From: Anaerolineae bacterium
GTDB lineage: Bacteria > Chloroflexota > Anaerolineae > JAAYZQ01
NCBI GenBank assembly: GCA_016926595.1
Contig: JAFGOG010000292.1
Span: 1 to 13,499 of the forward strand
DNA: 13,499 bases
Direction: 5' to 3'
Under the pieces are notes generated by a model, which was not told where the DNA came from, searched no databases, and saw only the letters and a program-made list of their open reading frames with translations. Both the position numbers and the translations under genes were made by a program. Of the stretch, positions 1 to 7,044 are shown piece after piece. The first letter of the stretch is position 1. Each line of letters starts with the position of its first letter.

Positions 1-1
1 A

Positions 2-74
<73 letters not shown>

Positions 75-85
75 ACAGTGCGGTT

Positions 86-114
86 ATTATACCTGCTTCA
101 CCCTCCACTGTCAA
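86..114 (-). promoter_or_regulatory. Consensus sigma70-type promoter of tRNA-Lys
   Basis: On the minus strand TTGACA (109-114) and TATAAT (86-91) are separated by exactly 17 bases. Both hexamers match consensus at all six positions. The predicted start is near position 79, giving a leader of about five bases before the mature tRNA 5' end. This fits a strong housekeeping promoter for a stable RNA. Confidence 0.92.
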
Positions 115-126
115 ACCACGCGAACT

Positions 127-160
127 GTAGGGGCGAAGGAGAATGGACGGGTCGGCCTAC
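127..160. repeat. Imperfect inverted repeat, possible degenerate GTAGGGGCGA-family copy
   Basis: GTAGGGGCGA (127-136) is identical to the first ten bases of the hairpin repeats after der (10063-10072 and 10112-10121). It is followed by a diverged TCGGCCTAC arm (152-160) that pairs imperfectly with it. The element lies just upstream of the tRNA promoter. It may be a decayed member of the family; the similarity is short. Confidence 0.3.
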
Positions 161-221
161 CCTGTGGTAAAATGGAATCCGTTGACAGCGGTTGTGCGGT
201 GAATCTACTTCCAAGATCATA

Positions 222-257
222 AAGTGGAGGGGCAACCGATCGGTTGCCCCTCCACTT
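222..257 (-). terminator. Perfect 36-bp palindrome downstream of slyD
   Basis: The sequence from 222 to 257 is a perfect inverted repeat centred between 239 and 240, with arms AAGTGGAGGGGCAACCGA and its complement. It starts 19 bases past the slyD stop. On the minus strand it is followed by only a short T stretch (TTTATGATC), so it is a plausible but not textbook intrinsic terminator for csp-slyD. Its core AGGGGCAACC/GGTTGCCCCT resembles the AGGGGCGACC/GGTCGCCC hairpins after der. Confidence 0.7.
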
Positions 258-275
258 CAATGGAAACAACGAAAG

Positions 276-761
276 CTAATCGTGCACGTGGTCGTGCTCT
301 AGCTCTTCGGCCGTCGCCGGGCGGAGGCCCATCACCTCTACTTCAAAATAAAGGGTTTCGCCGGCCAGCGGATGATTAAAGTCGAGCATGACGCTGTCGG
401 GGTGCAGCTCGGAGACATAGGCCTCGAGGATCTCCCCGTCGTCGTCCTGCAGCTCGAGCCCCAGCCCTACCTCGAGATCCATCGTGGATGGAAACGCGTC
501 GCGGGGGATGCGCTCAAAGGCGTCTGGGTCCAGCTCGCCATAACCATCTTCCGGCTGGATCACCACCTCTTTCTTCTGCCCCACGGCCATGCCGTACAGC
601 GCCCGCTCCAGCCCGGGGATGATGTGGCCGCGCCCTTGGATGAACTCCAGCGGCTCCTGGCCGGCCGAAGTATCGAAAACTTCCGGGTCCCCTTCCAGGC
701 GAAGGGTGTAGTCGAGTCTGACGACCAGGTCGTCGGCGACGGTGAGCGGTTTGTCTGTCAT
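276..761 (-). CDS. slyD: FKBP-type peptidyl-prolyl cis-trans isomerase, SlyD-like
   Basis: This 161-aa cytoplasmic protein should catalyse prolyl cis-trans isomerisation and act as a folding chaperone. The FKBP part has FDTSAGQEPLEFIQGRG (29-45), IIPGLERALYGM (47-58) and EDGYGEL (71-77). An insert-in-flap chaperone domain (about 75-125) follows, then the family signature LDFNHPLAGETL (126-137). The C-terminus EELEHDHVHD has only three His, far fewer than the metal-binding tail of E. coli SlyD, so nickel handling is doubtful. The gene starts 12 bp after the csp stop and was probably co-transcribed with it; the only Shine-Dalgarno candidate is an AGGA very close to the ATG, so translation may be coupled. 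Assignment to the SlyD subgroup is firm; the gene name follows family convention. Confidence 0.92.
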   Translation of the reverse strand: MTDKPLTVADDLVVRLDYTLRLEGDPEVFDTSAGQEPLEFIQGRGHIIPGLERALYGMAVGQKKEVVIQPEDGYGELDPDAFERIPRDAFPSTMDLEVGLGLELQDDDGEILEAYVSELHPDSVMLDFNHPLAGETLYFEVEVMGLRPATAEELEHDHVHD

Positions 762-773
762 GATCCTGGACGC

Positions 774-989
774 CTAAATCCTGCGCACGTCGGCGGCGGC
801 GGGCCCTTTGCGGCCTTCCTCGACCGTGAACTCGACGCGCTCCCCTTCACTCAGGGTCTTGAACCCCTGTCCCGAGATGGATGAATAGTGGACAAAGACG
901 TCACCACCACTGTCACGGGCGATAAAGCCAAAGCCTTTTTGCTCGTTGAACCACTTGACCGCCCCGGTTTCGTGTGTAGGCTCGGACAT
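774..989 (-). CDS. Cold-shock domain protein (CspA family)
   Basis: This is a 71-aa single OB-fold protein that binds single-stranded RNA and DNA, in the family as an RNA chaperone. It has the N-terminal [16 protein letters not shown] stretch, RNP1 KGFGFI (18-23) and RNP2 VFVHY (31-35). The C-terminus is the usual [10 protein letters not shown] type. The ATG at 989 is chosen because AAGGAG sits 8 bases upstream; an upstream ATG at 1049 would add 20 residues unlike the family and has no ribosome site. A promoter at 1129-1157 implies a leader of about 130 bases holding a terminator-shaped hairpin, comparable in length to regulated csp leaders in other bacteria. Whether expression is cold-induced cannot be told from sequence. 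Confidence 0.96.
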   Translation of the reverse strand: MSEPTHETGAVKWFNEQKGFGFIARDSGGDVFVHYSSISGQGFKTLSEGERVEFTVEEGRKGPAAADVRRI

Positions 990-1055
990 GATTGAATCTC
1001 CTTCTCTTTGGTACTTTTGACGTGTGGCCTGTCGGCGCGCTGCGAGCAAAACAAA

Positions 1056-1085
1056 ACCGCCCAGACTGTGGTAAGACTGGGCGGT
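1056..1085 (-). terminator. Terminator-like hairpin in the csp leader / after the PBP gene
   Basis: On the minus strand ACCGCCCAG pairs with CTGGGCGGT (9 bp; two further pairs after one mismatch) and is followed directly by TTTGTTTTGC, the form of an intrinsic terminator. It lies about 100 bases after the PBP stop and could end that transcript. It also lies downstream of the csp promoter, about 65 bases before the csp ATG, so every csp transcript from that promoter passes through it. Confidence 0.75.
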
Positions 1086-1128
1086 GCTTCTACGCTAACG
1101 CAAACAGAGCTTACTACGTCTGGTTGGC

Positions 1129-1157
1129 AGTTTACCCGAGTTGCGTGGTTTTGTCAA
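1129..1157 (-). promoter_or_regulatory. Sigma70-type promoter for csp-slyD
   Basis: On the minus strand TTGACA (1152-1157, perfect) and TAAACT (1129-1134, four of six) are separated by 17 bases. The predicted start is near 1122, giving a 5' leader of about 133 bases to the csp ATG. The promoter lies between the PBP stop (1183) and the hairpin at 1056-1085. Confidence 0.72.
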
Positions 1158-1182
1158 ATGGCGTTGGAATGATGTCGCCCCA

Positions 1183-4101
1183 CTACGGCAGCGGGATGGG
1201 CGCGGTGATGGGCAGGGTCGGCGTCACGGTCGGCGTGTCGGTTGGCGTCGCAGTTGGGGTCTCGAGCGGCGGTGGTTCGACGGTGGGCGTACTGGTTGGC
1301 GTTGGGGTATCGGTGGGCCACGGGGTATCGGTGGGCCATGGCGTCTCCGTTGGCCACGGCGTGTCCGTGGGCGTCGGTGTGAGCGTCGGCCATGGCGTGT
1401 CCGTGGGTGTCGGCGTGAGCGTTGGCCATGGTGTTTCTGTTGGTGGTGCGTTTTCCACCATGACCCAGGTACGCGCTTCGGCCCTGTGGCCCTGTTTGTC
1501 GAAAACGACTATGCGCAAGGTGTAATCCCGGTTGTACAGCCCTCGCACGTCCCACACCGCCAGCAGCCCGTCGTCCACCGGCGTATAGATCGGCCCGGTC
1601 ACCGCCCCCCAGCCGATCGGCGCATCGCCCTCTCCATATTCGACGATATAATAGTCAAACTCGGGCATGTTGGTCCGCCCGGTGATATATACGTCGCCCG
1701 ACACTCTCTGGCCCGGCCCTGGTTGGAAAATTCCTATCTGCCCCGCCCCGATGTGTACCGCGCACAACTCGGCCGGCGGCTGGGGGATGCCATGATCGGC
1801 GGCCCATTTCTGGCCTTCTGGACCGGGCAGGTAGAAAAAATAGCGCTCCTCGACAAGCTCTGGTGGGCAATATTCGGTCGCCCGTGCGTTGGTCGACGTG
1901 TCGATCCGCACCATTTGGTGAAAATCGTATTCTGGCCCGAGCGGCCCCTGGCCGGCGGCAAAGATCTCCTTGCGCTTCCGGTCGGCCGGGCAGGCCGGGC
2001 TGGGCAGCGATCCGCCGTCGAGGCTGATCTCAATCTCCTCGATACCGTCCGGCCGGGCGAACTGGCGCGGCGCCGTCCCCTCCAGCGCCTTCTCCATGAA
2101 ATTGTGCCAGATCGGCGCCGCGCCGCGCGAGCCAGCCAGGCTCTTCATCGGCGTATTGTCGGCGTTGCCGACCCACACCCCGGCCACCAATTCGGGCGTA
2201 TAGCCGACCGTCCAGGCGTCCCGGTAGTCGTCAGTGGTGCCGGTCTTGGCCGCGGCCGGCCGCGACAGCCTGAGCGGGCTGTTCGCCCCGAACGTCGGCG
2301 CGCGGGCCTGGTTGTCGGCCAGGATGTCGGTGATCAGATAGGCGTGCTGCGGGCTGACCACCTGCTCGCCTGGCTGCGGCCGGTACTCGTCGATCACGTT
2401 GCCGGCCGAGTCCTCGATGCGCAGGATGGCGACCGGCGGAGCGCGCCGCCCGCCATTGGCCAGGACGGCATAGGCGCTGGTCATCTCTAGCAGCGTCACG
2501 TCGCCGCCGCCCAGTGTCAGGCTCAGCCCATAGTCGGCGGGCCGGTCCAGCGTGGTGATGCCCATGCGCTGCGCTTTGTCGAGCATCCCCGGCAGCCCCA
2601 CGAACTCGAGCGTCTTGACCGCCGGGATGTTGAGCGACTGGGCCAGCGCCTGGCGGACCAGGACCGGGCCGTGCTCCTTGCCGTCATAGTTCTTGGGCAC
2701 GTAGGGTGTGCCGTTGGCGCCCGGCCACTGGGTTGTGACATCCCAGATCATGGTCGCCGGCGTCCAGCCTCTCTCAAAGGCGGCGACGTAGGTAATCGGC
2801 TTGATCGACGATCCCGGCTGCTGCAAGGCAAACGCCTCGTTCACCTGGCCGTCGATCTCGGCGTTGTTGAAATCGGCGCTGCCGACCATGGCCAGGATTT
2901 CGCCGGTGTCGGGCCTGATCGCCACCAGGGCGCCGTTGGTTGCCTTTTGGTCCTGCACTGTCGCCACATGGGCGGCGACCTCTTGCTGAGCGATCTGCTG
3001 CAGGCGCGAATCGAGAGTAGTGGTCACGCGCATCCCGCTGCGGTACAGCACGTCGGCGCCATACTTTTGCTCCAGTATCTGGTGGATCCAGACAACATAG
3101 TGGGGCGCCTGCACGTCCAGCCGCTGCCGCTGGAGATTGATCTCCTCAGCCTTGGCCGCTTCAGCCTCGGTGGGGGTGATGTACCCTTCCTGCGTCATCA
3201 GGGTCAGCACCACCGCCTGGCGGCGCTTGGCCTTTTCCATGTCGGCGTAAGGATCCCAATAGGCCGGCGCCTGGGGCAGCCCGGCCAGAAAGGCTGCCTC
3301 GGCCAGGGTCAGCTCGCTGGGCTTTTTGCTGAAATAGGTCTCGGACGCGGCCCCGATGCCGTAGGCCAGGTGGCCGTAGTTGATCTCGTTGACATAGATC
3401 TCCAGGATCTCTTGCTTTGAATAGCGCCGGCTGACCTCTGAAGCCAGCACCGCCTCGCGTAGCTTGCGCGCCAGCGTCTGCTGGGTGCGCTCCTCCGGCG
3501 ACAGCAGCACCAGTTTCACCAACTGCTGGGGGATAGTGCTGGCGCCGGACACGATCCCACCCCCTCTGACGTTCTGCACCACGGCGCGGATGATGCCGAG
3601 CGGGTCCACCCCAGGATGCTGCCAAAAGCGGCTGTCCTCGGTGGCGACTGTGGCGTTGATCAGGTGCGGCGATATCTGCTCATAGGGTACCAGGATGCGC
3701 CGGCCGCCCTCGGGGTCAAATATCTCGTACAACAGTTGGCCATTGCGGTCATAGATCTCGGTGTTGACAAAGCTGGCCGACTGGCTGCGCAGCGTTTCAG
3801 GCGCCGGCAGGCCGGCGGCGATGGCGATATAGCCGGCGACCAGCAGGCACACCCCCAGGGAAAAGACGAGAACAAAGATTAGCACCGAGACGAGAAAAGC
3901 CGAGGCGGCGCTCGATCTTTTGCGCTGAGGCTGCAGGTTACCCTGGCCTTTAGACGGCGGCGGCGGCGGCACCACGCGCGGATCGCGATACGGCGGCTGG
4001 TAGGGAGGAGGAACAGGTGGAACCGTCCGCCCCGACTGCGAGCTTCCCGCTGGCCGCTGCGATTGATAGCCGGCGGGAGGTTTGTTATAATCCTGCGTCA
4101 T
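1183..4101 (-). CDS. Class A penicillin-binding protein (bifunctional transglycosylase/transpeptidase)
   Basis: This 972-aa protein polymerises and cross-links peptidoglycan outside the membrane. It has a Pro-rich cytoplasmic N-terminus (1-60), a membrane anchor (about 69-92), and a GT51 transglycosylase with catalytic Glu155 in ATEDSRFWQHPG, STIPQQLVK (188-196) and RKLREAVLA (212-220). The transpeptidase has SSIK (nucleophile Ser431), SLN (489-491) and KTGT (619-622). It is longer than typical class A PBPs: after the transpeptidase come a Cys-containing stretch (704-780), a beta-rich Ig/Fn3-like segment (about 785-883; fold inferred) and a Pro/Thr/Trp tail (886-972) with tandem repeats. AAGGTG lies 8 bases before the ATG. 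A divergent Trm112-like gene is upstream. Family and both activities are clear; the PBP1A versus PBP1C/2C subgroup is not. Confidence 0.96.
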   Translation of the reverse strand: MTQDYNKPPAGYQSQRPAGSSQSGRTVPPVPPPYQPPYRDPRVVPPPPPSKGQGNLQPQRKRSSAASAFLVSVLIFVLVFSLGVCLLVAGYIAIAAGLPAPETLRSQSASFVNTEIYDRNGQLLYEIFDPEGGRRILVPYEQISPHLINATVATEDSRFWQHPGVDPLGIIRAVVQNVRGGGIVSGASTIPQQLVKLVLLSPEERTQQTLARKLREAVLASEVSRRYSKQEILEIYVNEINYGHLAYGIGAASETYFSKKPSELTLAEAAFLAGLPQAPAYWDPYADMEKAKRRQAVVLTLMTQEGYITPTEAEAAKAEEINLQRQRLDVQAPHYVVWIHQILEQKYGADVLYRSGMRVTTTLDSRLQQIAQQEVAAHVATVQDQKATNGALVAIRPDTGEILAMVGSADFNNAEIDGQVNEAFALQQPGSSIKPITYVAAFERGWTPATMIWDVTTQWPGANGTPYVPKNYDGKEHGPVLVRQALAQSLNIPAVKTLEFVGLPGMLDKAQRMGITTLDRPADYGLSLTLGGGDVTLLEMTSAYAVLANGGRRAPPVAILRIEDSAGNVIDEYRPQPGEQVVSPQHAYLITDILADNQARAPTFGANSPLRLSRPAAAKTGTTDDYRDAWTVGYTPELVAGVWVGNADNTPMKSLAGSRGAAPIWHNFMEKALEGTAPRQFARPDGIEEIEISLDGGSLPSPACPADRKRKEIFAAGQGPLGPEYDFHQMVRIDTSTNARATEYCPPELVEERYFFYLPGPEGQKWAADHGIPQPPAELCAVHIGAGQIGIFQPGPGQRVSGDVYITGRTNMPEFDYYIVEYGEGDAPIGWGAVTGPIYTPVDDGLLAVWDVRGLYNRDYTLRIVVFDKQGHRAEARTWVMVENAPPTETPWPTLTPTPTDTPWPTLTPTPTDTPWPTETPWPTDTPWPTDTPTPTSTPTVEPPPLETPTATPTDTPTVTPTLPITAPIPLP
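1309..1434 (-). repeat. In-frame tandem repeats coding the PBP Pro/Thr/Trp tail
   Basis: The segment encodes two copies of the 12-residue unit TPWPTLTPTPTD (36 bp each, residues 890-913), then three 6-residue units TPWPTE/TPWPTD (18 bp each, 914-931). Recurring GGCCATGG/GGCCACGG blocks are visible on the plus strand. All units are multiples of three, so gain or loss by slippage would keep the frame. Confidence 0.9.
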
Positions 4102-4193
4102 CCATTCACCTTGATCTTTGCTAGCCGCTTACTAGACGTGTAGAACCCACCAATAGTTCCCCTACCCTGCAATCGGTAACCCGGGACCCGAAA

Positions 4194-4222
4194 TTGAGCC
4201 TGCGCCTGTTTTGTGCTATAAT
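4194..4222 (+). promoter_or_regulatory. Extended -10 promoter of the Trm112-like gene
   Basis: TTGAGC (4194-4199, four of six) is followed after 17 bases by a perfect TATAAT (4217-4222), preceded by TG at 4214-4215 (extended -10). The predicted start is near 4229, about 24 bases before the ATG. Confidence 0.85.
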
Positions 4223-4246
4223 AGCCGGCAACCATCCCATTGTGGA
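4218..4246 (-). promoter_or_regulatory. Possible divergent promoter of the PBP gene sharing the symmetric -10
   Basis: The -10 region lies in the palindrome GCTATAATAGC (4216-4226), so the minus strand reads TATTAT (4218-4223, five of six). A 17-base spacer separates it from TCCACA (4241-4246, four of six). A start near 4211 would give a PBP leader of about 110 bases. No better minus-strand promoter is seen before the PBP gene. Inference from sequence only. Confidence 0.4.
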
Positions 4247-4252
4247 GGAACC

Positions 4253-4492
4253 ATGGTCAGCCAGGAACTGCTGGACATTCTGAGGTGCCCGTACTGTGTC
4301 AGCGGCCCGACGCGCAAACAGGGCTCGGACCCCGGCCGGCTGGAGCTGGTCGACGGGATGTGGCTGGTATGCCAGGAGCCCGACTGCGGCCGCAAATATC
4401 CGATCATCGGCGACATCCCCCGCATGTTGATCGAGATCGGCGACAAGTACATCAACACGCCGGTTGAGGAGCTGGGTGAGCCGCGGGAATAA
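4253..4492 (+). CDS. Trm112-like (UPF0434/YcaR type) zinc-ribbon protein
   Basis: This 79-aa protein has the Trm112p-domain pattern: LLDILRCPYC (6-15), VCQEPDCGRKYPI (39-51) and GDIPRML (53-59). Cys12, Cys15, Cys40 and Cys45 are placed to bind zinc. In eukaryotes and archaea Trm112 activates methyltransferases that modify tRNA, rRNA and release factors; small bacterial homologues are mostly uncharacterised. The ATG at 4253 is chosen because GGAGGA (4243-4248) lies just upstream and the domain starts at once; an ATG at 4211 sits in the -10 region. The gene is monocistronic, faces rnz tail to tail, and has no methyltransferase partner in the window. Confidence 0.88.
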   Translation: MVSQELLDILRCPYCVSGPTRKQGSDPGRLELVDGMWLVCQEPDCGRKYPIIGDIPRMLIEIGDKYINTPVEELGEPRE

Positions 4493-4494
4493 TC

Positions 4495-4534
4495 CGTGAC
4501 CGGGCAGGGGCGCCCCACCGCACCATGGGTCACG
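4495..4534. terminator. Hairpin between converging Trm112-like and rnz genes
   Basis: CGTGACC (4495-4501) pairs with GGTCACG (4528-4534), and an inner GGGGCGCCCC palindrome lies between. It starts just after the stop of the Trm112-like gene and overlaps the rnz stop codon. There is no T-run on either side, so a shared terminator role is only a suggestion. Confidence 0.3.
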
Positions 4535-5474
4535 TATCACGCCGGACTTGGGCCAGCGGCGCGTCCCGCCGGATCTGAAAGTGGTCCAGGTCGCGAGCTA
4601 CAATAGTGTTGGCAAAGATCGGCCTGGCTTCGTCCAGTATCTCCCGCTCACTGTAGCGCCGGGAGAGATGGTGCAGGATCAGCGTTTCCACACCCGCCGC
4701 CACGGCCAGCTCCGCTGCCTGCCGGGCGGTGAGGTGGCCATACTCGCGAGCCGCGTCGGCCTCCAGGCTGGCGTAGGTGGCCTCAATGGCCAGGGTCTGT
4801 GCTCCCCGGACGGGCGCCACCAGGTCGGCGGTGCGCGACGCATCGCCGACAAAGGCGAATTTGCAGCCGGGACGGGACGGACCGAGCACCTCTTCGGGCT
4901 GGATCGTCCGGCCATCGGCCAGCGTCACCGGCAGGCCGCGCACCAGGCGCGCCCGCTCTGGTCCGGCCGGCACCCCCAGCGCCTCTGCTTTTTCCGCCAG
5001 GAAAGGCCGCCGCTCCTTCTCCTGGAAAAGGTAGCCAAAGTTGTCCGGCCCGCGGTGCGTCACCGGGAAGCAGGACAACTGGAATGTGTCGTCGGCCATG
5101 ATCGGACCGGGTTTCAGATCGATCAGCTCAATGCGGATCGGCGGCTGGTAGCGGCCAAAGACGATGCCCATCAGCGCCTGGACCCGGTCGAGCGCCCACC
5201 TGCCGCCATAGATCTCCATATGGTCGATCATCTCCCAGCGGGCAAAGGTCGAGGCCAGGCCGGCCAGGCCCAGGATGTGATCCAGGTGGCCGTGGGTCAG
5301 CAGGATCTTGTCCAGACGGCGAAAACCCAGGCCGCTGCGCAGCAGTTGGCGCTGCGTGCCCTCGCCGCAGTCGATCATAAAGCGGTACTCATTGTAGATG
5401 ACGATCGCCGCCGGCAGCCCGCGCTGGATCGACGGCGCCGAGGCCGACGTGCCTAGAAAGACAAGCTCGAACAT
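4530..5474 (-). CDS. rnz: Ribonuclease Z (tRNA 3'-endonuclease)
   Basis: This 314-aa metallo-beta-lactamase-fold enzyme cuts the 3' trailer from pre-tRNAs, leaving the end ready for CCA addition. Seen in order: [10 protein letters not shown] (6-15), zinc motif THGHLDH (60-66; His61, His63, Asp65, His66), His140 in PVTHRG, Asp211 in VGDAS, YGHLTA (245-250) and LHHLSRRY (267-274). The exosite/flexible-arm region is at about 151-200 with LGVPAGP. Length fits the short bacterial form. The ATG at 5474 starts the family's first strand; an open frame continues 79 codons upstream with no similarity and through the promoter. No Shine-Dalgarno sequence precedes it (CCCC abuts the ATG). The tRNA-Lys gene here lacks CCA and is a fitting substrate. 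Confidence 0.96.
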   Translation of the reverse strand: MFELVFLGTSASAPSIQRGLPAAIVIYNEYRFMIDCGEGTQRQLLRSGLGFRRLDKILLTHGHLDHILGLAGLASTFARWEMIDHMEIYGGRWALDRVQALMGIVFGRYQPPIRIELIDLKPGPIMADDTFQLSCFPVTHRGPDNFGYLFQEKERRPFLAEKAEALGVPAGPERARLVRGLPVTLADGRTIQPEEVLGPSRPGCKFAFVGDASRTADLVAPVRGAQTLAIEATYASLEADAAREYGHLTARQAAELAVAAGVETLILHHLSRRYSEREILDEARPIFANTIVARDLDHFQIRRDAPLAQVRRDT

Positions 5475-5480
5475 GGGGAA

Positions 5481-5510
5481 ATTGTAACATAGAAAGGGAT
5501 AGGCTGCCAG
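5481..5510 (-). promoter_or_regulatory. Extended -10 promoter of rnz placing transcription start at the ATG
   Basis: On the minus strand CTGGCA (5505-5510, four of six), an 18-base spacer and TACAAT (5481-5486, five of six) with an upstream TG form an extended -10 promoter. Six bases separate the -10 from the rnz ATG, so the predicted start is the A of the ATG itself. Confidence 0.65.
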
Positions 5511-5552
5511 TTTGGCGTGGCTTGACTCCAAGTTTGATGTCTTGGTTTTTCT

Positions 5553-5581
5553 TTGCTCTCTGACGGGATCGCTGCTATAAT
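5553..5581 (+). promoter_or_regulatory. Extended -10 promoter of pyk
   Basis: TATAAT (5576-5581) is a perfect -10 with TG at 5573-5574. TTGCTC (5553-5558) lies 17 bases upstream as a weak -35, in a T-rich stretch. The predicted start is near 5588, before the GGAGAGG ribosome site (5598-5604). Confidence 0.8.
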
Positions 5582-5610
5582 GTAAGGGCAACGCACTGGA
5601 GAGGTATGCC

Positions 5611-7044
5611 ATGCTTCGAACCAAGATCGTCTGCACCCTCGGCCCGTCGTCCGACGACGAGGCCACCATCCGGGCCTTTATCGGGGCCGGCATGGCCGTG
5701 GCCCGCATCAACTTTTCGCACGGCGCCTACGACGACCACGCCCGGCGCATCGGGCTGGTGCGGCGGGCCGCCGCCGACATGGGCCGCGTCGTGGCTGTTC
5801 TGGCCGACCTGCAGGGCCCCAAGCTGCGCGTCGGCGCCCTGCCGCCGGAGGGGGTGGCGCTGGTCGAGGGCCAGACGGTGACCCTCACCAGCCAGGTGCC
5901 GCCCCCCGGCCCAGGGGCCATCCCGCTGCCCCACCCTGAGGTGATCGGCGACGTGCGGCCCGGCGACCGTATCTTGCTCGATGACGGGCTGCTGGAGCTT
6001 AGGGTGGTCGACCATGACGAGACCAGCCTCCGCGCCCAGGTCGTGACCGGCGGGGTGCTCCTGTCGCGCAAGGGGCTGAGCCTGCCCCACACCAGCCTGA
6101 AGCTGCAGTCGGTCACTACGAAGGACCGGGCCGACGCCGCCTTTGCTCTGGAGCAGGAGGTCGATTATTTCGCCCTGTCCTTCGTCCGTTGCGCCGACGA
6201 CGTCGGGCGCCTGCGCGCCTGGCTCGCGGCGCGGAGCGCCGACACGCCGATCATTGCCAAGATTGAAAAACCGGAGGCGCTGGACTGCATCGAGGCGATC
6301 CTGGATGTGTCTGACGGGCTGATGGTCGCCCGCGGCGACCTGGGGATAGAGGCGCCGGCCGAGCAGGTGCCGATCGCCCAAAAGCGGATCATCCGCGCCT
6401 GCAACGAGGCCGGCAAGCCCGCCATCACCGCCACCCAGATGCTCGACTCGATGATCCGCAACCCGCGCCCCACCCGCGCCGAGGCGTCGGACATAGCCAA
6501 CGCGATCCTTGACGGCTCGGACGCGATCATGCTCTCCGGCGAGACGGCGATGGGCCGCTACCCGCTGGCTTCGGTGCAGATGATGGCCCGCATCGCCGCC
6601 GTCACCGAGCAGCACATACCGTATGGCGACTGGCTGCGGCGGACCATGCACGCCATATCGCGCAACGTCACCGATGCCATTAGCCAGGCGGTGTGCGAGC
6701 TCGCGGCCGAGCTGGGGGCAGCGGCGATCATCACCTCGACGATGAGCGGCAGCACTGCGCGGCAGATCGCCTGCCACCGGCCGGCAACGCCGATCATCGC
6801 CCCCACGCCCAGCCCTAGAACCTGCCGGCAGTTGGCCCTGGTTTGGGGCGTCGAGCCGCTGCTGGTCGACCAGTTTACCGACACCGATGCGATGATCTGC
6901 ACTGCGGTCGAGGCGGCGCGCGGGCAGGGACTGGTCCAGAACGGCGACCTGGCGATCATCACCGCCGGGGTGCCGGTGGGCGGCGCAGGACTGACCAACA
7001 TGATCAAGGTCCACCACGTGGGCGAGGAGCAGGGCTGGCGGTGA
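5611..7044 (+). CDS. pyk: Pyruvate kinase
   Basis: This 477-aa cytoplasmic enzyme transfers phosphate from phosphoenolpyruvate to ADP in the last step of glycolysis. The N-terminal [11 protein letters not shown] and RINFSHG (32-38) form substrate-binding parts. The B domain spans about 70-165. Catalytic elements are [10 protein letters not shown] (214-223, Lys217, metal ligand Glu219), [10 protein letters not shown] (238-247, Asp243), ATQMLDSM (274-281) and [17 protein letters not shown] (286-302). The C-terminal regulatory domain is present (about 350-477); there is no extra PEP-utiliser domain. GGAGAGG lies six bases before the ATG. The stop overlaps the GTG of the HAD gene by 4 bp (GTGA), so the two are probably co-translated. 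Divergent from rnz. Confidence 0.97.
   Translation: MLRTKIVCTLGPSSDDEATIRAFIGAGMAVARINFSHGAYDDHARRIGLVRRAAADMGRVVAVLADLQGPKLRVGALPPEGVALVEGQTVTLTSQVPPPGPGAIPLPHPEVIGDVRPGDRILLDDGLLELRVVDHDETSLRAQVVTGGVLLSRKGLSLPHTSLKLQSVTTKDRADAAFALEQEVDYFALSFVRCADDVGRLRAWLAARSADTPIIAKIEKPEALDCIEAILDVSDGLMVARGDLGIEAPAEQVPIAQKRIIRACNEAGKPAITATQMLDSMIRNPRPTRAEASDIANAILDGSDAIMLSGETAMGRYPLASVQMMARIAAVTEQHIPYGDWLRRTMHAISRNVTDAISQAVCELAAELGAAAIITSTMSGSTARQIACHRPATPIIAPTPSPRTCRQLALVWGVEPLLVDQFTDTDAMICTAVEAARGQGLVQNGDLAIITAGVPVGGAGLTNMIKVHHVGEEQGWR

Noticed and set aside
182..210. TTGACA on the plus strand at 182-187 as a promoter
   Set aside because: The bases 17 downstream (CTACTT) do not resemble a -10, and no plus-strand gene follows.
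990..1049. 20-codon N-terminal extension of the cold-shock protein
   Set aside because: A strong AAGGAG site lies at the right distance from the ATG at 989, and the extension is unlike any Csp N-terminus.
1309..1434. Regular repeats considered as a CRISPR array or minisatellite
   Set aside because: Units are in frame within the PBP and have no unique spacers of constant length; they encode a Pro/Thr/Trp tail.
1141..2490. Open frame of 449 codons on the plus strand opposite the PBP gene
   Set aside because: It is Arg/Gly-rich, has no ribosome site and no recognisable domain, and lies wholly antisense to a PBP with all its catalytic motifs. A by-product of GC-rich codon use.
2671..3420. Open frame of 249 codons on the plus strand inside the PBP region
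   Set aside because: Antisense to the transglycosylase/transpeptidase part; no start signal and no motifs.
4548..5456. Open frame of 302 codons on the plus strand opposite rnz
   Set aside because: Antisense to rnz with intact zinc ligands; composition typical of a shadow frame.
5475..5711. 79-codon N-terminal extension of rnz
   Set aside because: RNase Z homologues begin at [12 protein letters not shown]. The extension has no similarity, and the promoter lies inside it.
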